Numbered from the stretch's first letter, positions 33,514 through 42,325 are shown. The stretch: 64,000 nt of DNA from Bacillus carboniphilus (GCF_039522365.1 NZ_BAAADJ010000058.1:1-64000); one strand, 5' to 3'. Notes: generated from the sequence alone by a model not told the origin. Numbers and translations: made by a program.

Positions 33514-34578
33514 CTATCTTCCTTTATACATCTTCTTCTGAGACTTCGATATATTCTTCCATTTCTTCTTCTCTTCCAGGTGCGCCTTTTGGTCATTCTT
33601 CCGTTCAATATAAGCTAATTCACGTTGTAATTTTATATAGCTTTCGTATCTCTTAGGATCTAATTGATCATTTTCAATGGCCGCTTGCACAGCGCAGTTT
33701 GGTTCCGATTTATGCTGACAATCACGGAACAAGCATCGGTTCTTTAATTCTTCGATATCTTGAAAGCCTTGTTCAAGACTGTCTCCCGCTTCCCAAAGCT
33801 GGAACTCCCTCATACCTGGAGTATCGATTAAGATTCCTCCACTTGGTAAAACAATCATTTCTCTATGTGTGGTTGTATGTCTTCCCTTATCGTCACCTTC
33901 ACGGATATCCTGAACCTGTTGAATCTCTTCTCCATAAAGCGTATTGATGAGTGTAGATTTCCCCACTCCAGAAGATCCTAATAAAGCAATAGTCTCTCCG
34001 GGTTTAATACATGCAGAAATTTCTTCAAGCCCTGTCTTGTCCTTGGAGCTAATGACAATAATCGGCACTCCAAAAGCGACAGCTTCCATCTCTCTTATTT
34101 TTTCTTCTGTATCCTCACAAAGGTCAGCTTTACTTAAGACAATAACCGGGGAAGCCCCGCTCTCCCATGCCATAATCATAAATCTCTCTACTCTTCTTGG
34201 ATTAAAATCATGGTTCAACGCATTTACGATAAAAAGGGTATCAATATTGGTTGCCAAGATCTGTTCTTCTGTTGTCATTCCTGCTACTTTTCTAGAAAAC
34301 TTACTCTTCCTCGGAAGGATTGCATGGATGCTAGCCCTACCTTCAGCGGGTCTAGCTTGGATAACGACCCAGTCTCCTACAGCTGGATAGTCTTCTCTAT
34401 TTACTGACTGGAACCGCATTTTCCCTGTAATTTCTCCTAGGAGGATCCCATCTTCAGTAAAGATGCGGTAACTACCTTTATGTTCAAGTCCTACTCTTCC
34501 GACTGTGAAACCTTCTGCTTTATATGGTAAATATGCTGTTTCTAATTCTGTATTCCAACCTAATTGTTGTAAATTCAA
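33514..34578 (-). CDS. RsgA-like ribosome small-subunit GTPase (second type)
   Basis: A 354-residue circularly permuted GTPase. An OB domain (VGRVGLEHKGSYRIFTEDG ... DYPAVGDWVVI) precedes the GTPase motifs in permuted order: G4 VLSKADLC, G5 VISSKD, G1 LLGSSGVGKSTLIN, G2 GRHTTTHRE, G3 IDTPGMREF. A C-terminal zinc finger follows with CLFRDCQHKSEPNC. RsgA checks and helps mature the 30S subunit. The length (354) exceeds that of the housekeeping Bacillus RsgA (about 300), so it is likely a paralogue, with the main copy elsewhere. TTG start at 34578, behind TCGGAGGA; the upstream open frame is not translated by any visible site. It is preceded by an attenuator-like leader (34613-34856). Confidence 0.88.
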   Translation of the reverse strand: MNLQQLGWNTELETAYLPYKAEGFTVGRVGLEHKGSYRIFTEDGILLGEITGKMRFQSVNREDYPAVGDWVVIQARPAEGRASIHAILPRKSKFSRKVAGMTTEEQILATNIDTLFIVNALNHDFNPRRVERFMIMAWESGASPVIVLSKADLCEDTEEKIREMEAVAFGVPIIVISSKDKTGLEEISACIKPGETIALLGSSGVGKSTLINTLYGEEIQQVQDIREGDDKGRHTTTHREMIVLPSGGILIDTPGMREFQLWEAGDSLEQGFQDIEELKNRCLFRDCQHKSEPNCAVQAAIENDQLDPKRYESYIKLQRELAYIERKNDQKAHLEEKKKWKNISKSQKKMYKGR

Positions 34579-34612
34579 TGTGTTTTCCTCCGAAATCATG
34601 TTTGTTTTTTTA

Positions 34613-34640
34613 AAATAAAAAAAAGACCGTTCCCACGGCC
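34613..34640 (-). terminator. Second leader terminator upstream of the RsgA-like gene
   Basis: Minus strand GGCCGT-GGGA-ACGGTC (six pairs, one G-U) followed by TTTTTTTT. It lies 35 bases before the TTG start. Confidence 0.75.
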
Positions 34641-34642
34641 TT

Positions 34643-34681
34643 AAATAAATAAAAACCACGAGCTGAACACACAGCCCGTGG
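34643..34681 (-). terminator. First leader terminator (attenuator) upstream of the RsgA-like gene
   Basis: Minus strand CCACGGGCTG and CAGCTCGTGG form a 10-bp stem (one G-U) with a six-base loop, followed by TTTTTATTTATTT. Its 5' arm can instead pair with the leader peptide coding region: ACGGGCTGTG (34670-34679) pairs over ten bases with CGCAGCCCGT (34740-34749), one G-U included. Confidence 0.85.
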
Positions 34682-34723
34682 ACATGATTATGGATTGAAT
34701 GATATACAAATCAAGCGTATTGA

Positions 34724-34792
34724 TTAGAATACGTTTTTAACGGGCTGCGCTATGAAATTGATTGCAATAGGCTTCTTGAATAATTTAGTCAT
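34724..34792 (-). CDS. 22-residue leader peptide of the RsgA-like gene
   Basis: A short frame starting MTKLFKKPIAINF and ending QPVKNVF, with GAGAGGGTGATG just upstream of the ATG. Codons 15-18 (Ala-Gln-Pro-Val) overlap the RNA segment that is complementary to the 5' arm of the first terminator. Promoter, ribosome site, frame and terminator are in the order used by ribosome-mediated attenuators (erm, vmlR and bmr leaders are known cases). I do not recognise the peptide itself. Confidence 0.7.
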   Translation of the reverse strand: MTKLFKKPIAINFIAQPVKNVF

Positions 34793-34827
34793 AACACATC
34801 ACCCTCTCACATTTTGAATTCGCTTTT

Positions 34828-34856
34828 ATTATATGTCACTCATTATAGAAAGTAAA
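34828..34856 (-). promoter_or_regulatory. Sigma-A promoter of the leader/RsgA-like transcript
   Basis: On the minus strand TTTACT (34856-34851), 17 bases, TATAAT (34833-34828). A perfect -10 and ideal spacing put the RNA start near 34820, about 28 bases before the leader peptide ATG. Confidence 0.8.
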
Positions 34857-34909
34857 CATATTTTTAACCATTTTTTTCTAATCAGTTATAGTGTAGAGAA
34901 GAACATTTC

Positions 34910-34937
34910 AAGATTGACCTTCATAAAATAAGGGTAC
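34910..34937 (+). promoter_or_regulatory. Sigma-B-type promoter of the GlsB-like gene
   Basis: AAGATTGA (34910-34917), 14 bases, GGGTAC (34932-34937). This matches the sigma-B pattern RGGWTTRA / GGGTAT at 12 of 14 positions, and the family downstream is a general-stress family. Confidence 0.7.
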
Positions 34938-34976
34938 AAGCATAGAAACACGATTTCGAACAAGGAGGTATTTAAT

Positions 34977-35222
34977 TTGGAACTATTATTATATTTACTT
35001 GTTGGTGGTATTATCGGTTGGTTGGCTGGAGAGCTTCTTAGTAAAAATGTACCTGGTGGCATCATTGGAAATGTAGTGGCAGGTATCATTGGTGCATGGC
35101 TTGGAAGCAGTCTGTTTGGAAGCTTTGGTCCAGCTATTGCTGGAATTGCCATTATCCCGGGGTTATTAGGGGCCATTATTTTTGTATTTTTACTAGGGGT
35201 GGCCATGAAGGCAATAAAATAA
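34977..35222 (+). CDS. GlsB/YeaQ/YmgE family stress membrane protein
   Basis: An 81-residue, three-helix, glycine-rich membrane protein: LLVGGIIGWLAGELLSKNVPGGIIGNVVAGIIGAWLG is the family pattern (transglycosylase-associated proteins; the name is historical and no enzyme activity is shown). TTG start with CAAGGAGG seven bases upstream. A sigma-B-type promoter lies 40 bases upstream, in keeping with a general stress gene. Confidence 0.92.
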   Translation: MELLLYLLVGGIIGWLAGELLSKNVPGGIIGNVVAGIIGAWLGSSLFGSFGPAIAGIAIIPGLLGAIIFVFLLGVAMKAIK

Positions 35223-35259
35223 AAGAATCGGGATTTAGTATTGTAGCGGGCTAGCCTCT

Positions 35260-35505
35260 GTTTAACTCGCGGACTCTGGTTCCGCTATTTCTATGAAAAG
35301 ACCGGTTTTTAAGGTTCAAACGGACTCTCGTTCCGCTATTTGGCTATTTTGTGGCCTTTTTGCGTCGTTTTTTACCAAATAGCGGATCCTCTGTCCGCCA
35401 AATCATAAAAAACACCCTTTTTAGGCAAATAGCGGATCTCCTGTCCGCTTCTTTAACTATAAGGACTCAGGTTCCGCTATTTTTACCAATTGCCTGCTAT
35501 CCAGG
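35260..35505. repeat. Composite CGGA...TCCG repeat, copy 3
   Basis: Same module order as copy 2: GCGGACTCTGGTTCCGCTAT, AACGGACTCTCGTTCCGCTA, CAAATAGCGGATCCTCTGTC, CAAATAGCGGATCTCCTGTC, and a closing GGACTCAGGTTCCGCTATTT. Linkers ATGAAAAGACCGGTTTTTA and AACACCCTTTTTAGG match copy 2. The whole gap 35223-35553 holds nothing else. Confidence 0.85.
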
Positions 35506-35553
35506 GCCAAACGGGCTGCTTTCCGACCGTTTGAGCAGCAACTTACTAGACAC

Positions 35554-35931
35554 TTAACCTAATACATACTCAGACAACACTTTTTGAACTTCATAAATAT
35601 TAAGTGACTTGTTAAACTGCTTCTGAATTGGAGTTGTATTGCTCGAGATATAAATCTTTAGTTCAGCATCTAAATCAAAGGTCCCTGCTGTTTCTATGCT
35701 GAAGTGAGAAATACTTTTATAAGGAATTGAGTGAAACTCCATTTTCTTCCCTGTAACCCCTTGCTTGTCTACCAATATCAACCTTTTATTTGTAAAAATA
35801 AAAAGGTCACGAATAAGTTTGTAGGCCTTCTCAATCCGCTCATTGCTCCCTAATAAATGACTGAAATCCTTTTGTACATCCTCTAATTTTACCTCTGAGG
35901 CATTTCCCATTAGACCATCTAAAAACCCCAT
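35554..35931 (-). CDS. Bacterial PH-domain protein
   Basis: A 125-residue protein of the bacterial pleckstrin-homology group (bPH_1): LIRDLFIFTNKRLILVDKQGVTGKKMEFHSIPYKSISHFSIETAG is diagnostic, with the final helix NIYEVQKVLSEYVL. No catalytic motif. Start at 35931: ATG behind GAAAGGTG; the frame opens 11 codons earlier without a site. Cytosolic; function unknown. Confidence 0.88.
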   Translation of the reverse strand: MGFLDGLMGNASEVKLEDVQKDFSHLLGSNERIEKAYKLIRDLFIFTNKRLILVDKQGVTGKKMEFHSIPYKSISHFSIETAGTFDLDAELKIYISSNTTPIQKQFNKSLNIYEVQKVLSEYVLG

Positions 35932-36009
35932 AGTCCCACACCTTTCACTAAGTATTCTTTTCATACTTATTCTTGTATGAGACTAAATTTCCTATTCTAG
36001 CTATTTTTT

Positions 36010-37206
36010 TCATTTCCTCGCTACCAATGTAAACGTTTTGGGTAATCCCATGTCGTGCGATTTATGATTTGGCTCTTCCTCTAATGTCTCGATTGTTAAC
36101 CCGGATTGAGCTGCAGATGTAACAACTTCTCCAATTGTCCATTTTCTTTGTAGTACCGTCGAAAGTACTTGTTTATGTTCCTCATCAACATGCTTGGAGA
36201 AGGCTACTTGATTTTCTTCAATTTGAGGATCAAAATAGTTCCCCGTTACTTTATGCTTTTTTCCAGTAGAGGTAATGAGCTTCGTTGAGATTGGATGGAA
36301 TTCATGAAGAATGAATTTCCCTCTATTAGATAACATTTTTGCCACTGTTTGAAACAATGGATATAGATCAATAAAATAATGAAGGACTCCTAACTCCATT
36401 AACACGAAGTCAAATTGCTGGTGGAGTTCTTCCTTCCCATCAAGAGCTAAGATATCCTCCACCCAATACTCAATGGAAACGCCAGCTGCCATGGCAACCT
36501 CTTTCGCATATTTTTCATTCTCTTTTGAGAAATCCACGACTGTTACATTAGCTCCTAGCTTTGACAGAGCTACTGCCTTTATCCCGTTTGACCCCATTAA
36601 ATGAGCCACTTTCTTGTTTTCTACTTCCCCGAAATATTTATAGAAGGGATGTAGTCTCCACTTAGGGTTACCTGATATCTTATCTGCCAAATGTAAAGGG
36701 TCTCCGTAACGCTGAACAAGCGCATCATACTGGTTTTGATTCCAAGCCGCTTCATTATTAGAAGTGATAGATTGCTGTTTATCAAATAAAAATTGATGAA
36801 TGGAAAGTTTCTCTGCCTTACTTACCTCTGAGTACAAATAGGTATATAAGGAAGTACACCAGAGTTTAATCCCTTCATGCTCAACTTGTATTCTGTAAGG
36901 GTTTGTTCGAACTGTCATATTAAACAAGCATTCCAGCTGGACTTCTATTCTGTTCCAAGTGAAGTGAAAACTTGCTTTAGTGGCATCCTTTTCGACCTGA
37001 GAAGGATGATGAGGTTGAAAGGCCTGATACACCTCGTTCAGACCATCCCATTGGAATTGAACCCGTACAGGGAAATCCTCTGGAACGTGAACGCCTTGGA
37101 CCCACAATGCCGAAGTATCTACAAAAGAATAAGACACGTTCAACTCTTCAAATATAGAAGCAATATAGTGGATACAGGATTGTAGATTCGGATCGTTTAC
37201 TCTCAT
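36010..37206 (-). CDS. SAM-dependent methyltransferase with N-terminal nucleotidyltransferase-like domain
   Basis: A 398-residue two-part protein. Residues 195-398 form a class I methyltransferase: motif I VAHLMGSNGIKAVALSKLGANVTVVDFS (G-x-N-G in place of the usual GxGxG), the acidic post-I DFS, FDFVLMELGVLHYF and FILHEFHPIS. Residues 1-150 look like a degenerate nucleotidyltransferase-type domain (FVDTSALWVQGVHVPEDFPVRVQFQWD ... IEVQLECLF) without the usual catalytic GS and paired Asp. The substrate is unknown. It overlaps the upstream SDR gene by four bases. Confidence 0.75.
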   Translation of the reverse strand: MRVNDPNLQSCIHYIASIFEELNVSYSFVDTSALWVQGVHVPEDFPVRVQFQWDGLNEVYQAFQPHHPSQVEKDATKASFHFTWNRIEVQLECLFNMTVRTNPYRIQVEHEGIKLWCTSLYTYLYSEVSKAEKLSIHQFLFDKQQSITSNNEAAWNQNQYDALVQRYGDPLHLADKISGNPKWRLHPFYKYFGEVENKKVAHLMGSNGIKAVALSKLGANVTVVDFSKENEKYAKEVAMAAGVSIEYWVEDILALDGKEELHQQFDFVLMELGVLHYFIDLYPLFQTVAKMLSNRGKFILHEFHPISTKLITSTGKKHKVTGNYFDPQIEENQVAFSKHVDEEHKQVLSTVLQRKWTIGEVVTSAAQSGLTIETLEEEPNHKSHDMGLPKTFTLVARK

Positions 37207-37880
37207 AGTTCCTCCCGATTCGCTAGTTGTTGAATTTCTTCAGATTCATATATCCAGACTGGGGATGTAGCTTCGCTCAAGGCCGTAACTACCATTCCCT
37301 TTGCAACTTCCTTACCATATATGCCACGGTATCTTTTCAGTTTGCCAACCAATGCAAATTTCAGGAACGAAACAACCGATATTCCTAGTCGTTCACCTAA
37401 ACGAAATTCTTCTCGATTCCCCATTAAAATGGATGGTCTAAAGATCGATAACCTGGGTAAGTTTAAAGATTGTAGAGTACCCTCCAGTTTTCCTTTTACT
37501 TGATTATAAAAAATAGAAGAAGAAGCATCTGCCCCAATGGCTGAAATCACTAAGTAATGCTCCACACCATGTTGCTTGACCAGCTTGGCTAATTCAACTG
37601 GATATTCTAAATCAACCTTTTTGAACTGTTCCTTTGTCTTTGCCTTCTTTATGGTTGTTCCGAGACAGCAAAAAACATCATGATACGTCCGGTTAATGGC
37701 TTGAACTGACAACTCATCAAAGTTAATAATCTTTTGATGAAGCTTTGAATGTTGAATTTCAATAGGTTTTCTCACCCATACTTCAACAAAGTCATAGCTT
37801 GTATCCTCTAACAATAGCTTGACCAATTCCTTACCTATCAAACCCGTTGCTCCTACAACTAAGGCAGATCGTCTTTCCAT
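37203..37880 (-). CDS. NAD(P)H-binding oxidoreductase (HTATIP2-like SDR)
   Basis: A 225-residue atypical short-chain dehydrogenase: ALVVGATGLIGKELVKLLLED is the Rossmann motif, VFCCLGTTIKKAKTKEQFKKVDLEY is typical of the HTATIP2/YwnB-like NAD(P)H-binding group, and FYNQVKGKLEGTL carries the Tyr and Lys region. ATG at 37880 follows GGAGGGAAAGTG. It is the first gene of a pair with the methyltransferase. Confidence 0.88.
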   Translation of the reverse strand: MERRSALVVGATGLIGKELVKLLLEDTSYDFVEVWVRKPIEIQHSKLHQKIINFDELSVQAINRTYHDVFCCLGTTIKKAKTKEQFKKVDLEYPVELAKLVKQHGVEHYLVISAIGADASSSIFYNQVKGKLEGTLQSLNLPRLSIFRPSILMGNREEFRLGERLGISVVSFLKFALVGKLKRYRGIYGKEVAKGMVVTALSEATSPVWIYESEEIQQLANREEL

Positions 37881-37895
37881 CACTTTCCCTCCACA

Positions 37896-37926
37896 GAAAA
37901 ACCCCTTATGAAAAGGGGTCTTTTAT
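37896..37926. terminator. Intrinsic terminator after the Gfo/Idh gene
   Basis: CCCCTT/AAGGGG stem flanked by A and T tracts; it can end the minus-strand oxidoreductase transcript before the SDR gene. Confidence 0.75.
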
Positions 37927-38888
37927 TATTCAATAATTGGATTGCCTAGAAGTTGTTCTAACACGAATTGAACCTCTAATCCTCTGTCAAAAGTAACCAA
38001 ATGAGCTTCCTGACCGTTCACTGCTTTCACAACTTCATCTATTAAGCCCATGAGGGAATCTTTAGATTCAAGATTGATTGGAGAAACTCCTTCTGCCGTT
38101 TCTTCTTGTAACTGACCCCAGTTTACTAGGGAAAGAACCCCTTGATCTCCATAAACTTTGAAGGCTAAATGCTCTTTTTGCCCAATCCCACTCAAACCGT
38201 TAATTAAAATGGGCGTGCCATCCGATAATTCAGCATGAGCGACAATGCTATTTTCACAAGCCTGAGGATCTTCAGGATATTGGATATGCGAATGAATATT
38301 CGTTACATCCCCTAAAAGATCAATCATCAGCTGAACAAAGTGTGGCGAAACCTCACGTACAAAGCCACCCTGTTCTCTTCCAGCAATCCAAGGGTTCTTT
38401 TGCCAAAAACGTGGCCATTCTTGGAAGTACATTTGTAGTTCCACTCTTTTAATATTACCAACCGCTTTACTTTGTAGCTTATCCTTTAGCACGGAATATG
38501 CAGCGCTATATGGTGTTGGAAAGTTCATCGCATGGACCACAGTCGCCTTTTTAGCTGCTTCAGCCATCTCAGCTGCTTCTTGATAAGAATTAGCTAATGG
38601 CTTTTCACATAAAATATGTTTTCCAGCAGCGATCACATCTAAAGCTATTTGATGATGGAATTTTGGTGGTACCGCTATGTATACAAGATCTATGTTCTCG
38701 TCTTCCAATATTTCTTGGTAATCAGAATAAAAATGAACATCTGGTAAACGTTCCTTAAAAACTTGAGCTCTATCAGCATTCGGTTCACAAATCGCTGCGA
38801 CTGTTGTTTCGTTATGTTCTAAAAATTTATTTAGTAGTCTTTCTCCGACCGCTCCTAATCCAATGATCCCTACACGTAATTGTGTCAT
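37926..38888 (-). CDS. Gfo/Idh/MocA-family oxidoreductase
   Basis: A 320-residue NAD(P)-dependent dehydrogenase. Rossmann motif VGIIGLGAVGERLLNKFL, the conserved CEKPLA (EKP) at about 93-98, and a C-terminal alpha/beta domain with GGFVREVSPHFVQLMIDLLG (His/Asp catalytic region) identify the family. Members act on sugars or inositols; the substrate is not predictable. ATG behind AGAGGTG. Transcribed alone. Confidence 0.9.
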   Translation of the reverse strand: MTQLRVGIIGLGAVGERLLNKFLEHNETTVAAICEPNADRAQVFKERLPDVHFYSDYQEILEDENIDLVYIAVPPKFHHQIALDVIAAGKHILCEKPLANSYQEAAEMAEAAKKATVVHAMNFPTPYSAAYSVLKDKLQSKAVGNIKRVELQMYFQEWPRFWQKNPWIAGREQGGFVREVSPHFVQLMIDLLGDVTNIHSHIQYPEDPQACENSIVAHAELSDGTPILINGLSGIGQKEHLAFKVYGDQGVLSLVNWGQLQEETAEGVSPINLESKDSLMGLIDEVVKAVNGQEAHLVTFDRGLEVQFVLEQLLGNPIIE

Positions 38889-38971
38889 TTCTACACCTCT
38901 TTTGTAAAATCTAGTTTAATCATATAGTTGTAAGAATGTTTTATCAATGGGTAGTAGTTCTAGAGACAAGA

Positions 38972-38998
38972 AAAGAGCCACCTTTTAGTGACTCTAAT
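38972..38998 (-). terminator. Terminator of the Tad pilus operon
   Basis: AGAGTCAC/GTGGCTCT stem with a TAAAAG loop, then TTTCTTGT on the minus strand, just after tadC. Confidence 0.8.
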
Positions 38999-39004
38999 TT
39001 CTTA

Positions 39005-39922
39005 CTAGAATGTGCTAATAAACTGAATAATGGCAGGACCCAACAAAACAATAAACAAGCTAGGAAAAATAAATAATACAAGAGGAAAAAGCATCTTAAT
39101 AGGGGCTTTCATCGCCTCTTCTTCTGCTCTCTGTTTACGTTGCTCTCGTACTTCATTAGACTGAACACGCAATACTTGAACCATTCCAATCCCAAGCTTT
39201 TCCGCTTGAACAATACTACTTATCAGTGTTCGGATTTCTTCTACAAGAATTCTATCTCTAACACCAATAAGCGCTTCCCTTCTTGTTTTTCCTAAACGTA
39301 TTTCTTCCAAGGCTCTATGAAATTCCTTTGGTAAAACTCCCTCTTTTTTAGCAACTACCTTACTAATAGCTGAGTCAAATCCTAATCCAGCTTCCAGACT
39401 GACTGTTAGCAAATCTAGGAAATCTGGTAGCTCTCGAAGCGCAAAATGGTTTCGAGTTTTTATTTTTTGATTTATATAGTAATAAGGTAAATAGCTAGCA
39501 AGCGCTATTCCAATACATACAATTATAATAATGGCTCCTATTTCAAGCCCTAGAAGCAATCCATATCCCACACATAAGAAAGGAAATACTAGCAACAGAG
39601 CGATTTGAAGCATTCGATATTCGGCTGTCCGCATACCGAAGGGGTTTCCAGCCTGCAATAACTTCAGTTCAAGTTTTTCTTCCTTATCGTTTGTCCTCTT
39701 TTTTAATAATATTTTTCGACCATGTTTCCAAATAAGTTGAAAAAGTGGCTTCACTGAAAATCTGCTCGTTTTTTCTGCAGGAACGACTTCCTTTTCTTGC
39801 GCTTGATCCACATAAAAAACAGAGGAGAGTCTTGCCTGTACCTTTTTCTTCTTATCAACTCTTAATATATACAGTCCATACAAAAACAAGGAGACTGTAA
39901 AGAAAAACGTAACATACATCAT
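39005..39922 (-). CDS. tadC: Tad pilus inner-membrane platform protein TadC
   Basis: A 305-residue type II secretion F-domain protein. The F domain ELPDFLDLLTVSLEAGLGFDSAISKV sits at about 165-285, with helices near 5-22, 98-135 and 280-303. With TadB it forms the inner-membrane platform that transfers pilin subunits to the growing Flp pilus. Last gene of the operon, five bases behind tadB. Confidence 0.92.
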   Translation of the reverse strand: MMYVTFFFTVSLFLYGLYILRVDKKKKVQARLSSVFYVDQAQEKEVVPAEKTSRFSVKPLFQLIWKHGRKILLKKRTNDKEEKLELKLLQAGNPFGMRTAEYRMLQIALLLVFPFLCVGYGLLLGLEIGAIIIIVCIGIALASYLPYYYINQKIKTRNHFALRELPDFLDLLTVSLEAGLGFDSAISKVVAKKEGVLPKEFHRALEEIRLGKTRREALIGVRDRILVEEIRTLISSIVQAEKLGIGMVQVLRVQSNEVREQRKQRAEEEAMKAPIKMLFPLVLFIFPSLFIVLLGPAIIQFISTF

Positions 39923-39926
39923 TTGA

Positions 39927-40889
39927 CTACACCTCTATAGTGGTTAATTTTCGGATTAGGAAAAAGCCAATAACCCCAGAAATAGTAGCTGATCCAACTA
40001 AAATAAGACCTATTGTATCCGAGAATAAAGTACCGATATACCCTGGTTCGATTAAATAAATAACAAAAGCTAAAATGACCGGTAAGAGCCCAATTACAAT
40101 GCCCGATAATCTCCCCTGTGCAGTCAAAGTACGAATTTGTCGTTGGATTTTGTTCCGATCCATAATTGTATCAACTATCTTTTCAAGTACTGTGGCTAGA
40201 TTTCCACCTACCTGACGTTGGATAAGGATGGCCTGAATCATGAGGTCTAGGTCTTCACTCGGCATTCGCTCCTTTAAACGATTGAGCGAATCCTCTAAAC
40301 TACTTCCATATTGCATCTCTCTTAAAACAGTCTCTATTTCTTCTTTCATCGGAGAAGCAGATTCCTCTACAACCGTTTGAAGTGCTTGTGGGAAACTAAA
40401 GCCCGCCCTCAATGCACCCACAACCGTTGTAATCATGTCAGCTAATTGTTCATTAAAACCATTTACTCGGTCGCGCTGCTTCTTAATAACGACCCATTTC
40501 GGTGCCATAAATCCTAACGATGCTCCGAGAACTAAAAATAATACATTTCCACTAATAAGGAAGAAAAAGCCTCCTCCTAGTGCTGTTGACATCCACTGAA
40601 ACAATATATATTCCTCAGGTTTTAAGGGAACTCCCGCACGCTTTAGTAATGTCTCTAGCCTTGAGTTTTTTTCCTTCGTTAAAACCTGTTCTTGAATTTT
40701 CTTGGTAGCTAATCGTACCTGAAGAACCAAGTTAAATGTTTTCGGTGACAACTTCTTTTTTGCACTCTGTTCTAGATACTTTTTCATCCTTCTTTGCATT
40801 CGTTTATCGGATAAAAATATCATTTGAAAAATGGCTGTAAAAAGCAAAAAGGATGAAAACATAACCATTCCTATCAAGTACCATTTCAT
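39927..40889 (-). CDS. tadB: Tad pilus inner-membrane platform protein TadB
   Basis: A 320-residue homologue of TadC: F domain NEQLADMITTVVGALRAGFSFPQALQTVVEE at about 145-270, plus LIQRQVGGNLATVLEKIVDTIMDR. Four membrane helices. It overlaps the ATPase gene by four bases. Confidence 0.93.
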   Translation of the reverse strand: MKWYLIGMVMFSSFLLFTAIFQMIFLSDKRMQRRMKKYLEQSAKKKLSPKTFNLVLQVRLATKKIQEQVLTKEKNSRLETLLKRAGVPLKPEEYILFQWMSTALGGGFFFLISGNVLFLVLGASLGFMAPKWVVIKKQRDRVNGFNEQLADMITTVVGALRAGFSFPQALQTVVEESASPMKEEIETVLREMQYGSSLEDSLNRLKERMPSEDLDLMIQAILIQRQVGGNLATVLEKIVDTIMDRNKIQRQIRTLTAQGRLSGIVIGLLPVILAFVIYLIEPGYIGTLFSDTIGLILVGSATISGVIGFFLIRKLTTIEV

Positions 40890-42325
40890 ACTGGCCAGTC
40901 CTCCTCGTCTAAGAAGACACTCACTGGAATATTGATACCGGAAGTTTCCAGTTGCTCATAAAACTTTGGTCGAACCCCTGTAGGAATGAGTCTACCAATA
41001 ATCTTCCCTCTTTCATCTACTCCTTCTTGTTGATATGTAAAGATATCTTGTAGAACAATGACGTCTCCTTCTAATCCCTGTACTTCCGTTATTTTTACAA
41101 TCTTCCTTGTACCATCCTTTAATCTAGATTGTTGAATGATTACATCAATTGCTCCAGCTATTTGTTCTCTAATGGCTTTTACGGGAAGCTCTACACCCGC
41201 GAGAAGTACCATGGTTTCAAGTCTGGCAATCATATCTCTAGGACTGTTAGAGTGACCTGTAGCAAGGGAACCATCATGCCCCGTATTCATGGCCTGTAAC
41301 ATATCTAAAGCTTCAGATCCACGAACCTCCCCGATAACAATACGATCTGGTCGCATACGGAGGGAGTTCCTTACCAGGTCACGGATGGAAATGGAGCCTT
41401 TTCCTTCAATATTTGGTGGTCTAGATTCGAGGGACACGACATGCTCTTGACCAAGCTGAAGCTCTGCTGCATCCTCAATGGTTACAATGCGCTCATCGTT
41501 CGGAATAAAATTGGATAATACGTTTAGTGTAGTTGTCTTACCAGAACCTGTCCCTCCACTTACAAACACATTCAACCTTGCTTTTACACAGGCATCTAAG
41601 AACATAGCCATTTCAGCCGTTAAGGTTCCAAATTGAATGAGGTCATCAATTGTAAATGGGTCTTTAGAGAATTTACGTATAGTTAGAGTAGGTCCATTCA
41701 GTGCCAAAGGAGGTATTATTGCATTTACACGGGAACCGTCTGGTAAACGCGCATCTACCATCGGACTACTTTCATCAATTCTTCTTCCAATAGGAGCTAC
41801 AATTTTTTCAATGACGCTCATTACATGCTCATGGTCTCGAAATGTTATATTGGTAAGTTCTAATTTACCTTTTCTTTCACAGTAAACGTGACTTGGACCA
41901 TTAACCATTACCTCTGATACATCTTCATCTAGCAAAAGGGGGTTAATAGGACCAAACCCTGTTAAATCGTTAATTAACTCATCAACGACTCTCTTTCGGT
42001 CGACCTTACCTCGAAATGTTTCATCTTCTTTTATGATTTCGATGGCCATTGCATCAATATTTGGAATGATAGCTTCTATTTCTTCATCCTCTTTCATTTC
42101 TTGTAAGATTTGCTTATGGAGGAGATTTTTTAACTCCTGGTGTTTATTTACAGGAGATTGATTGGTTTTTTTCTTTGGAGCTTCGGATTTTCTGGACTCA
42201 CGGAAAACAGCCATTAAATCCTTTTTGGGGGATGCAACATCCTGAGTCTCTTCTTGAGTTGCCTCTACTGAACTATCATTCTTCTGCTCCGGCTTTTTTT
42301 CTTGAATACGACTTAACAAACTCAT
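40886..42325 (-). CDS. tadA: Tad pilus assembly ATPase TadA/CpaF
   Basis: A 479-residue hexameric secretion ATPase that drives pilin polymerisation. Walker [20 protein letters not shown], Asp box [24 protein letters not shown], Walker [39 protein letters not shown] (including the His box). The N-terminal 110 residues are the charged CpaF domain. ATG behind AAGGAGG; it overlaps the TadZ stop by four bases. Confidence 0.96.
   Translation of the reverse strand: MSLLSRIQEKKPEQKNDSSVEATQEETQDVASPKKDLMAVFRESRKSEAPKKKTNQSPVNKHQELKNLLHKQILQEMKEDEEIEAIIPNIDAMAIEIIKEDETFRGKVDRKRVVDELINDLTGFGPINPLLLDEDVSEVMVNGPSHVYCERKGKLELTNITFRDHEHVMSVIEKIVAPIGRRIDESSPMVDARLPDGSRVNAIIPPLALNGPTLTIRKFSKDPFTIDDLIQFGTLTAEMAMFLDACVKARLNVFVSGGTGSGKTTTLNVLSNFIPNDERIVTIEDAAELQLGQEHVVSLESRPPNIEGKGSISIRDLVRNSLRMRPDRIVIGEVRGSEALDMLQAMNTGHDGSLATGHSNSPRDMIARLETMVLLAGVELPVKAIREQIAGAIDVIIQQSRLKDGTRKIVKITEVQGLEGDVIVLQDIFTYQQEGVDERGKIIGRLIPTGVRPKFYEQLETSGINIPVSVFLDEEDWPV

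Noticed and set aside
34643-34856. T-box or metabolite riboswitch before the RsgA-like gene
   Set aside because: No T-box sequence, specifier loop or known aptamer core is visible; the leader peptide plus competing hairpin explains the conserved-looking parts better.
35351-35557. A 68-residue plus-strand frame
   Set aside because: It lies wholly in the composite repeat and has no ribosome site.
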